DNA of 64,000 nucleotides from Candidatus Rifleibacteriota bacterium (GCA_012517355.1 JAAYVD010000005.1:1-64000); one strand, 5' to 3'. Positions 1 to 9,011 are shown, counted from the first letter of the stretch. Made by a program: numbers and translations. Notes: generated from the sequence alone by a model not told the origin.

Positions 1-175
1 GAAGATCCATCACGGGTTCGACGACCCGCCGCGCCTGGCCAAAGAGGCGAAAACCCCCGAAGAAGCGCTGGCTCACTATCGCCGGGTCCGAGACGAGATC
101 GCCGCCTTCGTCCGCCGCCTTCCTTCCGATCTTGGCCTGTCCGTCTCCCCATCTGAATCGACCATTCCGTCGTGA
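1..175 (+). CDS. arsC: Arsenate reductase ArsC, C-terminal fragment (starts before the window)
   Basis: Reading from base 2, 57 codons end in TGA at 173-175. The peptide contains [12 protein letters not shown] followed by a helix ending [10 protein letters not shown]. This is the typical C-terminal end of thioredoxin-coupled, low-molecular-weight-phosphatase-type arsenate reductases, which reduce As(V) to As(III) in the cytoplasm. The catalytic Cys loop lies upstream of the window. The arsenite permease starts 28 bp downstream, so the two are probably co-transcribed. The match is by recognition of a short C-terminal signature only. Confidence 0.8.
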   Translation, partial: KIHHGFDDPPRLAKEAKTPEEALAHYRRVRDEIAAFVRRLPSDLGLSVSPSESTIPS

Positions 176-203
176 ATTCATTTCGCCGCAAAGGAGCCCC
201 ATC

Positions 204-1409
<1,206 letters not shown>

Positions 1410-1457
1410 ACCGCTGTCTTCCTGCCTTTCTGTCCCCCACCTGAGGAGGTGCATATC

Positions 1458-2324
1458 GTGAAACTCCCCCTGATCGTCCTTATCGTGTTGGCTTCCCTCG
1501 CGGGCGTCATTCTCTTCGCCCAGACCCAGAACCCGAACCAGCCCGCCCCGGCCATGGAGTCGGACGGGGTGGCCTCCTCGCCTGCCCCGGCGACCACGCC
1601 GACCCCAGCCCCCGGCGGGAGCCGCTCCGCCCTGGCCATGAAGGACGCGGCCGCCGCCGGCAAGATCCTGTTCGTCTTCTTCCACGAAGGGACCGCTTCC
1701 GCGCCCTCCGAGATCCAGACCCGCTTCGAAGGCCTCATGGCCAGGGAAGGAGCTTCCGCCGCCTGGATCGTCATCGACCGCCAGGATTCCGCCGAGCAGG
1801 ACCTCGTCTCGAAATACCAGATCCAGCGGGCGCCCATGCCCCTGATCCTGGCCATGGCCCCCAACGGCGCCATCACCGCCGGCTTCCCCGGCGACAAGCT
1901 CTCGGAGACCACCATCCGCGAAGCGTTCGTCAGCAAGGGCATGCAGTCCTGCCTGGCTCCCCTGCAACAGGGCAAGCTGGTCGTCCTCAGCCTGCAGAAC
2001 GCCAAGACCTCGGGCAACGAGGCCGCGACCGCCGGGGCCCGGGAGTTCGCCGCCGATCCGCAGTTGGCTGCGATGACCGAGATCGTTTCCTGTGACCCCG
2101 CCGATCCCGCGGAAGTTTCCATGCTCGAAAAGATGCGACTGACAGGGTCGGACACCGAAGCACGGACGATCCTGCTGGCGCCCCCAGGCATGGTCATCGG
2201 GCAGTTCAAAGGGGCGGTCACCAAGGCCGATCTCCTTGGCGCCCTGCAGGCGGCCACCTCGGGTGGCTGTGGTTCCGGTGGGTGCGGCCCGCGCGGTTGC
2301 GGCCCATCCGGTTGCGCGCCTTGA
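1458..2324 (+). CDS. Membrane-anchored thioredoxin-fold protein with Cys/Gly-rich tail
   Basis: This 288-aa protein starts at GTG 1458, eight bases after a GAGGAGG ribosome site; the GTG at 1449 is too close. An N-terminal hydrophobic segment (LPLIVLIVLASLAGVILFA) should anchor or export it. A Pro/Ala/Thr-rich linker follows (residues ~30-55). Next come one or two thioredoxin-like units (ILFVFFHEGTASAPS near residue 70; a second beta-alpha pattern after KLVVLSLQNA). The usual CxxC is missing at the first position. The extreme C-terminus is four GCG-type repeats (GGCGSGGCGPRGCGPSGCAP), a likely metal or metalloid thiolate tail. It sits in the ars operon 15 bp before the ABC remnant. A role in periplasmic thiol or arsenic handling is inference. 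Confidence 0.6.
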   Translation: MKLPLIVLIVLASLAGVILFAQTQNPNQPAPAMESDGVASSPAPATTPTPAPGGSRSALAMKDAAAAGKILFVFFHEGTASAPSEIQTRFEGLMAREGASAAWIVIDRQDSAEQDLVSKYQIQRAPMPLILAMAPNGAITAGFPGDKLSETTIREAFVSKGMQSCLAPLQQGKLVVLSLQNAKTSGNEAATAGAREFAADPQLAAMTEIVSCDPADPAEVSMLEKMRLTGSDTEARTILLAPPGMVIGQFKGAVTKADLLGALQAATSGGCGSGGCGPRGCGPSGCAP

Positions 2325-2339
2325 CGGGGGCAAGACAAC

Positions 2340-3112
2340 ATGCGTCTGCGCACGCTCGTCGGCCGGGAGATCCTGGAGCGGAAGAGCCAGTTGGCCACCA
2401 GCTTCCTTTCGATCCTTCTCGGCATCAGCGTCATCGTGTCCGTCCAGAACATCCTCCATTTTTCGGAAAAGGCCGTCGCCTACGAGCTCGACGCGCTCGG
2501 CGCCAACATCCTCATCCTGCCCAAGTCGGCCACCTTGCAGAACTACTACAGCTCAGACCTCCAGGATGACGGCTTCCCGGAAGAGTATGTGACCCGCCTC
2601 GCCAACTCCGACCTCCAGGGCCTCGACAACCTCTCACCCAAACTCTCGATCCCGGTCGAGACCGACGGGCGGAAGTTCATCCTGACCGGTATCCTCCCCA
2701 AGAACGAGTTCCAGGCGAAAGCGGCGTGGTCTGGGGCCGGCGTTTTCACCCGACCGGCAGGGTGCGGCGTCGTGGTGCAGCTTCCCGGGCAAGGGAATCA
2801 GCAACCGGCCAAGGAAACCCTGACCCGGAAACGCGTCATCGACACCCTCACGAACTGAGCGTCGGCCAGCAGCAGCGGGTCGCCCTCGCCCGCATGCTGG
2901 CCAATGATCCGCCCCTCATCCTCGCCGACGAACCGACCGTAAACCTCGATCCCGAGACCTCCGCTCACGTCCTCGATTTCCTCGACGCCCTGCACCGCGA
3001 GGGAAAAACCATCGTCATGGTCACCCATGACCTGCGCGCCGCCGCCCGCGCCGGGCGACAGATCCGCTTGGTCGCGGGGACCATCGACCTTCCCGCCGGC
3101 GGGCAACATTGA
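2340..3112 (+). pseudogene. ABC transporter permease-ATPase fusion scar (internal deletion)
   Basis: Positions 2340-2858 encode the N-terminal ~170 residues of a MacB/FtsX-type permease: one TM segment (TSFLSILLGISVIVSVQNIL) and a periplasmic start (AYELDALGANILILPKSA). The frame stops at 2856-2858. In the +1-shifted frame, beginning about 2845, the distal half of an ABC ATPase follows directly: signature [17 protein letters not shown], Walker [13 protein letters not shown] and H-loop IVMVTHDL. Walker A and the rest of the permease are absent. A single deletion of about 1.3 kb or more, joining permease codon ~170 to the ATPase signature region, explains the arrangement. Neither half can be functional. 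The original was probably an efflux or lipoprotein-type exporter belonging to the island. Confidence 0.85.
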
Positions 3113-3130
3113 CCAAAGGAGAAACCATCC

Positions 3131-3733
3131 ATGCGTTCCCTCACCGTGTATGATCCCCCGATGTGCTGTTCCACCGGTGTCTGCGGCCCCTCCCCCGAAC
3201 CAGCCCTGCCCCGGTTCGCCGCCGATCTCGACTGGCTGTCCGGCCAGGGGGTCCAGGTCACCCGATACAACTTCTCCCAGAATCCCGGCGCCTTCGCCGA
3301 GAATACGCTCGTTCGCTCCGCCCTGAAAGAGCAGGGGAATGAATGCCTCCCGCTGATCGTCGTCGACGGCACGATCGTCAGCACCGGGACCTACCCCGAT
3401 CGCGATCGGCTCGCCGCCTTCGTCGGCCTGGCCGACACCGGCCGGAAGGTCACCCTCGACTCGCCCGAAGTCAAGGAACTCGTCGCCATCGGCGCTTCGA
3501 TTGCCGCCAACTGCCTGGCCTGCTTCAAGTTCCATCACGACCGGGCCATCCAACTCGGGCTGAGCGCGGACGACATCAGCCGGGCGGTCAACATGGCCCT
3601 GGCCGTCAAGAAGACCGCGGGCGAGCACGTCATGAAACTGGCCGACAGTACGCTCAATCCCGCGCCGAAGGTGGCCGGGCCCGCCTCGTGCTGCGGCGGG
3701 AAACCCTCGTCCGGAGGTTCCTGCTGCGGCTGA
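3131..3733 (+). CDS. arsD: ArsD-like arsenic metallochaperone fused to AhpD-like (CMD) domain
   Basis: This 200-aa protein has two domains. Residues 1-100 match ArsD, with DPPMCCSTGVCGPS placing cysteines at 12, 13 and 18, exactly the metalloid-binding triad of ArsD, and CLPLIVVDGTIVSTGTYP near residue 72. Residues ~105-175 resemble the AhpD/carboxymuconolactone-decarboxylase helical fold (ELVAIGASIAANCLACFKFH, with a CxxC at 128/131 and nearby histidines). The tail ends in two CC pairs. ArsD normally hands As(III) to the ArsA ATPase, but no arsA is visible here. The AhpD CxxC suggests thiol-disulfide chemistry coupled to As(III) binding; that is inference. The start ATG is preceded by AAGGAGAAACC. 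The 3' end is 61 bp from the next gene. Confidence 0.85.
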   Translation: MRSLTVYDPPMCCSTGVCGPSPEPALPRFAADLDWLSGQGVQVTRYNFSQNPGAFAENTLVRSALKEQGNECLPLIVVDGTIVSTGTYPDRDRLAAFVGLADTGRKVTLDSPEVKELVAIGASIAANCLACFKFHHDRAIQLGLSADDISRAVNMALAVKKTAGEHVMKLADSTLNPAPKVAGPASCCGGKPSSGGSCCG

Positions 3734-3794
3734 ATTTGACCGCTGCCGCTCCCCTCATTTCCGGTACCCATCTCTCCAGAGGAGAAGCGAAGTC

Positions 3795-4223
3795 ATGAAT
3801 CCTTTTTTCCAGCCCTATGGGCTCCACATCGGCGGCGTCATCCACCTCTCCCCGCGTGAGGCGTTCGAACTGCTGCCGAAAGGGGCTCTCATCGTCGATG
3901 TGCGGGAGCCAATGGAGATGAACGGCAAGAGTTTCGCGGTCGAGGACGTGGTCCTCCTCCCATACAGCCACCTGGCCGAGGAGTTCGCCACCCTGCCGCG
4001 CGATCGGCCCCTGATCCTGGCCGATTCGGTCGGCTTGAACAGCAAACAGGCGGTGCTCTTCCTGAAGGAACACGGGTTCTCGGAAATCGCCAACCTCAAC
4101 GGAGGCATCATCGACTGGGAAAAAGACGGCTTGCCCACCGACATCGATGACGACGAGGTCCTGATCGGCCAGTGCGCCTGCAAGCTGCGGCCCAAGAAAT
4201 TGTTCCGGAAGAAAGAGCCATGA
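3795..4223 (+). CDS. Rhodanese-fold protein lacking the catalytic cysteine
   Basis: The 142-aa protein shows the rhodanese outline: ALIVDVREPMEMNG (residues 31-44), a strand-loop LILADSVGLNSKQA at 73-86 and LNGGIIDWEKDGLP at the C-terminus. The active-site loop should read C-x-x-G-x-R-S, but here the Cys position is Asp77 and the Arg is Asn, so sulfurtransferase activity is not expected. A CAC motif (C127, C129) lies in the basic tail (CACKLRPKKLFRKK). It may bind a thiol ligand or metalloid rather than transfer sulfur (inference). The stop overlaps the next gene's ATG by 4 bp, so translation is coupled. Confidence 0.75.
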   Translation: MNPFFQPYGLHIGGVIHLSPREAFELLPKGALIVDVREPMEMNGKSFAVEDVVLLPYSHLAEEFATLPRDRPLILADSVGLNSKQAVLFLKEHGFSEIANLNGGIIDWEKDGLPTDIDDDEVLIGQCACKLRPKKLFRKKEP

Positions 4224-5296
4224 CGCCGACCGGGGGCGCAGCCCTCTCCACCTCCCGGTGGCCGGTCCGGGCGGTTGGCCGGGGAAAGGGCAGAGCACGT
4301 TCGACACGTGGCGATCAGAGGCGCCCGCTCCGGTGCGCGAACCGGAGTTGGGGCAGCCTGTCGGCCCCAGGCGTCCGGGCGTTGTTCCTCTTGTCCCTGG
4401 TTCTTTGGCTGGGAACGGCCGCACCGGGGGTGGCCGTCGAATACATCGATGACCAGGGCTTGGCGGCCTCCCTGGCTTCTTCGGTCCGAGCCCTGAAAGA
4501 GGCCGGCCGTCTGCGAACCTCCAGAGTCCTTCTGCGGACCATCCGATCGGGGAAGCCCATCATCCCGCTGGGCGTTCCCGCGACCGGCCCGCGGTCCGCA
4601 CCCACGCTCTACCAGAACGTGCAAGAGACCGTCCTGGTCCATTGCCGGCTCTGCCACTGTTCCTCCCCGGGAGCTGGCCAGGTATGTTTCTCCACGGCCT
4701 TCGCCATCGCACCCGATGTCGTGGTGGTGAACCACCATGCGGTCGACGAGGACAAGGAGCAGTTCCATGCCATCGCTGACCACACGGGCGCAGCGTTTCC
4801 CGTCCGGGAGATCCTCGCCGTGGACCGGGACAACGATATCGCCATCGTCCACGTGGAGGGGGCCAACTTCCGCCCCCTGGCCCTGGTTCCCGACGAACCG
4901 GTCGGCAGTCAGATCCTGGTCCTGAGCCATCCCGACGAGCATTTCTACGTCTTGACCCAAGGCGTGATTGCGCGCTACTGTCGGTGCCGGTGCCCGAAGC
5001 AAGGCGGCCGGGAGTGGGTTGGGATGTCCATCACCGCCGATTTCGCTCGCGGGTCCAGCGGGGCCCCGATCCTCAACCTCGACGGGAAGGTCGTCGGCAT
5101 GGTCGCCTCCACCCTATCCCTCTACTACGAGGAGGAGGACGGCCACCAGAAAAACCTGCAGATGGTCCTGAAAAACTGCGTCCCCGCCCGGGCCATCCTC
5201 GACCTGATCCGGGCTTCTCACGGTGGGGTTCGGAAGCGGCTCGAGCCCGCATTTGATCGCGTTCCCCGCGGAGCACCCACCCCCCCGCACCCGTAG
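4220..5296 (+). CDS. Exported S1-family (trypsin/DegP-like) serine protease
   Basis: The 358-aa product begins at ATG 4220, overlapping the rhodanese stop (ATGA). A hydrophobic segment (ALFLLSLVLWLGTAAPGVAV, roughly residues 55-75) looks like a signal peptide or anchor but is preceded by ~50 Arg/Pro-rich residues, so the true start may be further in. The catalytic triad can be placed: His in APDVVVVNHHAV, Asp in VDRDNDIAIVHVEG and Ser in FARGSSGAPILNLDG. No PDZ domain is visible. Two Cys-rich patches (HCRLCHCSSPG and RYCRCRCPKQGG) are unusual and may bind metal. Function in the arsenic island is unknown; envelope quality control is a guess. Confidence 0.75.
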   Translation: MTPTGGAALSTSRWPVRAVGRGKGRARSTRGDQRRPLRCANRSWGSLSAPGVRALFLLSLVLWLGTAAPGVAVEYIDDQGLAASLASSVRALKEAGRLRTSRVLLRTIRSGKPIIPLGVPATGPRSAPTLYQNVQETVLVHCRLCHCSSPGAGQVCFSTAFAIAPDVVVVNHHAVDEDKEQFHAIADHTGAAFPVREILAVDRDNDIAIVHVEGANFRPLALVPDEPVGSQILVLSHPDEHFYVLTQGVIARYCRCRCPKQGGREWVGMSITADFARGSSGAPILNLDGKVVGMVASTLSLYYEEEDGHQKNLQMVLKNCVPARAILDLIRASHGGVRKRLEPAFDRVPRGAPTPPHP

Positions 5297-5402
5297 GTAC
5301 AAGGGCGCGCACCCAATCCCCCTGGAAAGCCGCTGCGAGAGCGGCTCCTGACTTTCGCCGTGCTCCTGCCCGTCTGGAACGAGAACCCTGCTCATTCGCG
5401 AA

Positions 5403-5438
5403 AAAAGGTTGACGGCGTCAACCTTTTGCTGGTATTCT
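5403..5438 (+). promoter_or_regulatory. Promoter with palindromic operator upstream of marR
   Basis: A perfect inverted repeat, AAAAGGTTGAC-GGC-GTCAACCTTTT (5403-5427), overlaps a -35 box TTGACG (5409-5414). An 18-bp spacer leads to TATTCT (5433-5438). The layout fits autorepression by the MarR protein encoded 67 bp downstream. It is the only strong palindrome in this 208-bp gap. Confidence 0.75.
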
Positions 5439-5504
5439 GCAGATGGGTCGGTCATCCCGCGATGATGGCCACGCCCGGCAGGAACCAACAGCGAGGGAGG
5501 CAAC

Positions 5505-5933
5505 ATGAAGCACGGGAGCATAACCGCCTTGACCCGGGCCCTCATCGAGATCGCCTGGTTCTTCGGGCCCAAGGGGGCCAGCGGCCGGTGTTGTGAAGAT
5601 CTGGCGATGCCGGAGTTCCTCGCGCTGGTCACCATCGCCGACCTGCCCGACTGTCCGGTCCAGGAGATCGGCGCCGCTCTCGGGTTCACCAAAAGCGGCG
5701 CCACCCGCATCGTCGACCGCCTGGAACGGAAAGGATACGTCACCCGGGTGAAATCGCCCGACGATGCCCGGGTCTGCTGCGTGGTCATCACCCCCCGCGG
5801 CCGGAACATTCTGGAAACCACCGATGCCCGCTACCAGGAAAGCCTGAAGGCCGTTCTCGCAAGGCTGCCCGGCGAAGAGACCCCGGCGGTCAGGAAGATG
5901 ATCACGATGCTCGCAAGGGCGATGAGGAGCTAG
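5505..5933 (+). CDS. MarR-family winged-helix regulator with vicinal cysteine pairs
   Basis: This 142-aa protein has the MarR layout. The wHTH spans roughly residues 50-100 (CPVQEIGAALGFTKSGATRI as recognition helix, RLERKGYVTR and the wing SPDDARVCCVVITPRG). It carries Cys29-Cys30, Cys50 and Cys91-Cys92, the last pair inside the wing, so DNA binding could be lost on thiol oxidation or As(III)/metal binding (inference from position). The start follows GGGAGG. It heads an operon with the permease (8-bp gap) and the Cys-rich peptide, and is probably autoregulated through the palindrome at 5403-5427. Confidence 0.85.
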   Translation: MKHGSITALTRALIEIAWFFGPKGASGRCCEDLAMPEFLALVTIADLPDCPVQEIGAALGFTKSGATRIVDRLERKGYVTRVKSPDDARVCCVVITPRGRNILETTDARYQESLKAVLARLPGEETPAVRKMITMLARAMRS

Positions 5934-5941
5934 GATCCGTC

Positions 5942-6838
5942 ATGGAAACACTCATCAAAACGGTTCAGTATTTTTTGTTTATCACCGCCGAGTTGACCGT
6001 TCTCTTCCTCGGCATCAGCACCCTGGTGGCCCTCCTCCTGATGTATGTTTCGCAGGAGCGGTTGCGAGGCTGGCTGGGAAGGCCGGGCCTGTCGGGAAAC
6101 TTCCTTGGGGCGGTCTTCGGCTCGCTGACGCCATTCTGCGCCTGCTCGACCATTCCCATGACCCTTGGGATGCTGAATGCCGGAGCCCCCTTCGGCGCGG
6201 TCATGTCCTTCGTCATCTCCTCGCCCTTGCTCAACCCCGTCATCCTCAGCATGTTCGCCACCCTCATCGGACTGCGCGCGGCCGCTGTGTACTTTGGCGT
6301 CACGTTTCTCGGTTCGGCTCTCTTCGGCTTCTTCTTGGAAAAGGGGGGCGGGGCACGCTTCGTCAAGAATGTGAGGGTCAAGCCTGGGTGTTGCGGCGAA
6401 ACCAGGGAGGAAGTCCCCACGGGGTTCACTCCCCGGCTCAGGGTGGCCTTCCGGACCGCCTGGAGCGACTTCAAGGCCGTCCTGGTCTACCTCCTCATCG
6501 GCGTGGGGGTGGGGGCGGGAATCTACGGCTATGTCCCCCAGGATTTCGTGGCCGGGATCGCCGGTCCGGGCAATCCGTTCGCCATTCCCATCGCCGCGAT
6601 CGTGGGTATTCCTCTGTACATCCGGGCGGAGACGGCGATTCCGATCGGCATTGCCCTGTCCCAGAAGGGGATGAGCATCGGCGCGGTCATCGCTCTGATC
6701 ATCGGTGGGGCCGGCATGGCCATCCCCGAAATGGCCATGCTGGCCAGCATTTTCCGGAAACGCCTCGTCGCCGCCATTGTTTTTGTCATCTGGACCACGG
6801 CCGTCATCGGCGGCTACGTGTTCAACGCGATTGCTTGA
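5942..6838 (+). CDS. arsP: COG0701 (YraQ/ArsP-like) permease
   Basis: The 298-aa integral membrane protein has about eight hydrophobic segments in two halves. Its signature GSLTPFCACSTIPMTLGML (residues ~60-78) is diagnostic of the COG0701/DUF318 permeases, which include the trivalent organoarsenical exporter ArsP. The second half contains GIPLYIRAETAIPIGIALSQ. A short cytoplasmic loop contains a CC pair (KPGCCGE). It lies 8 bp after the MarR gene and 38 bp before a Cys-cluster peptide. Export of methylated or aromatic arsenite is plausible from context, but substrate cannot be read from sequence. Confidence 0.85.
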   Translation: METLIKTVQYFLFITAELTVLFLGISTLVALLLMYVSQERLRGWLGRPGLSGNFLGAVFGSLTPFCACSTIPMTLGMLNAGAPFGAVMSFVISSPLLNPVILSMFATLIGLRAAAVYFGVTFLGSALFGFFLEKGGGARFVKNVRVKPGCCGETREEVPTGFTPRLRVAFRTAWSDFKAVLVYLLIGVGVGAGIYGYVPQDFVAGIAGPGNPFAIPIAAIVGIPLYIRAETAIPIGIALSQKGMSIGAVIALIIGGAGMAIPEMAMLASIFRKRLVAAIVFVIWTTAVIGGYVFNAIA

Positions 6839-6876
6839 CGGCAATCTGCCACTCACTTCATTCAAGGAGAAACGTC

Positions 6877-7173
6877 ATGACGAAGTCCGAAGAAAAGAAA
6901 GGCTGGCTGGATTCCCTCAAGAGCCTGTTCACCCCGAAACCGGGGGGATGCTGCTCCATTCAGATCGAGGAGATCCCGGAATCGGAAGACCAGGGCACGC
7001 CGAACGGCAAGAAGACCGTCCCCGGTTGTTGCTGTTCGGGCGAACCGGAACCGGCAGAGCCGAAACCGGCCCAGGAATCCCACCCGAAGGGACCGTCCAC
7101 CTGCTGCTGCTCGCAACCGCCACAGGATGCTCCGGCGGGGAAGTCGAGCGACAAATCCACCGATAGGGAATGA
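6877..7173 (+). CDS. Small cysteine-cluster protein (candidate metal/metalloid buffer)
   Basis: The 98-aa hydrophilic protein has three cysteine clusters separated by Pro/Glu/Lys-rich linkers: GGCCSIQIEEIP (residues ~25), VPGCCCSGEPEP (~51) and STCCCSQPPQ (~77). There is no signal peptide, so it should be cytoplasmic. The ATG at 6877 follows CAAGGAG. The N-terminal KKGWLDSLKSLF is amphipathic. The cysteines resemble metallothionein-like or ArsD-tail clusters, and the gene is third in the marR-permease operon, suggesting a thiolate sponge or donor for the permease. No characterised family is assigned. Confidence 0.6.
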   Translation: MTKSEEKKGWLDSLKSLFTPKPGGCCSIQIEEIPESEDQGTPNGKKTVPGCCCSGEPEPAEPKPAQESHPKGPSTCCCSQPPQDAPAGKSSDKSTDRE

Positions 7174-7202
7174 TTCCGGCGATCAGAATCGATGCGGGAA
7201 TG

Positions 7203-7271
7203 ATGTTCCCGTTCGGTAAAATCACTGTTGACAGGTGGGCCAGCATCCGATATGTTCCCGAACGGGAACAT
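7203..7271 (+). promoter_or_regulatory. hipBA promoter with two operators
   Basis: A consensus promoter is visible: TTGACA (7228-7233), 17-bp spacer, TATGTT (7251-7256). Operator O2 (7252-7271) is ATGTTCCC-N4-GGGAACAT, a perfect inverted repeat covering the -10 box. O1 (7203-7222) is an imperfect copy beginning ATGTTCCC-GTTC-GG, upstream of the -35. Two spaced operators match cooperative autorepression by HipB/HipA. The downstream ATG is only ~17 bp from the -10, so the leader is nearly absent. Confidence 0.85.
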
Positions 7272-7272
7272 C

Positions 7273-7512
7273 ATGAAGACCACGACCACGGAACAACTTG
7301 GGACGGTGATCCGAACCCGGCGCCGGCAGCTGAAGATCACCCAGAAGGAATTGGCCATGACCTGCGGCACGGGGTTGCGGTTCATCGTCGATCTTGAGAA
7401 GGGCAAGCCCACCTGCCAGATTGGGAAGACACTGCAGGTCCTGCAATCGCTGGGACTGGCCATCGAGACGACGATCCTCGGCGGCGATGAGAAGGAGGGC
7501 AGGAGGCCATGA
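7273..7512 (+). CDS. hipB: HipB-type antitoxin, Xre HTH
   Basis: The 79-aa protein starts at ATG 7273, just after the operator (an earlier ATG at 7252 lies inside the operator). It contains an Xre helix-turn-helix: RRRQLKITQKELAMTCGTGL then RFIVDLEKGKPTCQIGKTLQ. It should bind the two inverted repeats upstream and neutralise HipA. Its stop overlaps the hipA ATG by 4 bp. Confidence 0.88.
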   Translation: MKTTTTEQLGTVIRTRRRQLKITQKELAMTCGTGLRFIVDLEKGKPTCQIGKTLQVLQSLGLAIETTILGGDEKEGRRP

Positions 7513-8759
7513 AGCGATTGGCCGTCTTCCTGAATGGCGAACGGGTTGGAACGCTTGCCGAGGACGACAGCGGCCTTCTCGAGTTCCGCTACGCTCCGGA
7601 GTGGATAGACAGGCCCGACGCCATGCCTCTTTCCCGGTCGCTGCCACGGCAGAGCAAATCGTTCCGGGGAAAGCACGCCCGTCCTTTTTTCGCGGGCATC
7701 CTTCCCGATGAGGGGCCGAGGCAACAGATCGCCGCTGTTCTCGGGATCAGCGAACGCAACGATTTTGCCATGCTGGAGCGCATCGGCGGCGAATGCGCGG
7801 GGGCGGTAAGTCTGGTGCCGGAAGACGCGCCGCCGCCAACCGTGGGCGAAATGCGCGTTCGTGAACTCGGCGAGAAAGAACTGGAAGAAATCGTTGCGGA
7901 ACTGCCGCGTCGCCCGCTGCTGGCTGGCCGGGAAGGGGTGCGGCTTTCGCTGGCCGGAGCACAGTCGAAGCTGCCGGTCCTGGTTCGGGATGGTTCCATC
8001 GCGCTGCCTTTCGGCAATACGCCCAGCACGCACCTTATCAAGCCGGAGCCGGGGCGATTCCCTGGATTGGTGGCTACCGAGGTTCTCTGCATGACGCTGG
8101 CCAAGACGGTCGGCCTGAACGTCCCCCCGGTGTGCGTCCGCTCGGTCGGCGACACGCCGTGCATCGTTGTCCAGAGATACGACCGCTCCATCGATGCCGA
8201 CGGCTCGGTAAAACGGATTCATCAGGAGGACTTCTGCCAGGCCCTGGGGTTCCCCCCGGAGCGGAAATACCAGCAGGAAGGTGGACCCCTCCTACGAGAT
8301 TGCATCGGCCTGCTCCGCGAGTGGTCCACCGTCGCCGCCCTGGACATCCGGGACTTCCTGGACGGCCTGATCTTCAACGTGCTGATCGGAAACGCCGACG
8401 CCCACGGCAAAAACTACTCGATCCTCTATCGCAAGGGCGAACGGCGAATCGCGCCCTTCTACGATCTGGTCTGCACGCTGGCCTGGCCGGAACTGTCCAA
8501 GACCCCGGCCATGAAGATTGGCCAAAGCGACTCCATCGAAAAGATCACGCCCGCGCACTGGCAGAAAATGGCTCAGGAAGCCCGCGTGGGCTGGCCCATG
8601 CTGCGCGAACGACTGGAGCTTCTTTGCGGCAGGACCCTCGACGGACTGCGGAACCCAGCCGTTCTCAGCGCGCCGACCAATGCGGCAATGGTCCAGCGCG
8701 TCGCGGACATCATCAGGACGCGGGCGTCCAGGCTGCTTGAAAGTCTTTCCAGGAAGTAG
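7509..8759 (+). CDS. hipA: HipA-type serine/threonine kinase toxin
   Basis: The 416-aa protein is close to full length for HipA (about 440). The N-terminal couple-HipA-type domain (FLNGERVGTLAEDDSG) is followed by the kinase domain. The P-loop-like segment VRLSLAGAQSKLPV carries Ser147, the position of the autophosphorylated serine. The catalytic loop NADAHGKNYS (N295, D297, H299) and the metal-binding FYDLVCT (D319) are intact. HipA toxins phosphorylate aminoacyl-tRNA synthetases (GltX in E. coli) and cause dormancy. Translation is coupled to hipB. The complete motif set suggests an active module. Confidence 0.92.
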   Translation: MKRLAVFLNGERVGTLAEDDSGLLEFRYAPEWIDRPDAMPLSRSLPRQSKSFRGKHARPFFAGILPDEGPRQQIAAVLGISERNDFAMLERIGGECAGAVSLVPEDAPPPTVGEMRVRELGEKELEEIVAELPRRPLLAGREGVRLSLAGAQSKLPVLVRDGSIALPFGNTPSTHLIKPEPGRFPGLVATEVLCMTLAKTVGLNVPPVCVRSVGDTPCIVVQRYDRSIDADGSVKRIHQEDFCQALGFPPERKYQQEGGPLLRDCIGLLREWSTVAALDIRDFLDGLIFNVLIGNADAHGKNYSILYRKGERRIAPFYDLVCTLAWPELSKTPAMKIGQSDSIEKITPAHWQKMAQEARVGWPMLRERLELLCGRTLDGLRNPAVLSAPTNAAMVQRVADIIRTRASRLLESLSRK

Positions 8760-8931
8760 CGTTCCCGGCCTTCACCGCCAGTGGTTCCGTTACCGGTTTC
8801 CCGGCAATGGTCCACTTTCCTTCCCCCAGCGGGGCGTTGAGGGGAAGCTGGTCTCCGAGGCTGTTGGGGGGGCTGCCGCGAACCTTCTCGACCGCCTCAA
8901 AGACCTCTGACCCCAGCGCCTGATTGGTATG
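8713..8931 (-). pseudogene. Start-less coding remnant, antisense to the hipA 3' end
   Basis: The minus strand stays open for 73 codons between a TAG (8932-8934) and a TGA (8713-8715), with coding-like codon use (mostly G/C third positions). Its peptide (EVFEAVEKVRGSPPNSLGD ... WTIAGKPVTEPLAVKAGN) reads like real protein. There is no ATG start and its last codons lie antisense to hipA. It is best read as the tail of a decayed gene. The family is not recognised. The rest of the gap to 9011 holds a GC hairpin (about 8989-9013) and nothing else I can identify. Confidence 0.3.
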
Positions 8932-9011
8932 CTATAAGGCCTCGGATTCAAAGTTGGCGATGACCCCGGCGAGCCTGTTCTGGCTCTGGGGGCGGCAAGA
9001 CCGCTGCCCCC

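Noticed and set aside
132-203. ATG at 132 as the acr3 start
   Set aside because: It overlaps arsC out of frame and lacks an SD; ATG 204 has AAGGAG and gives the normal N-terminus.
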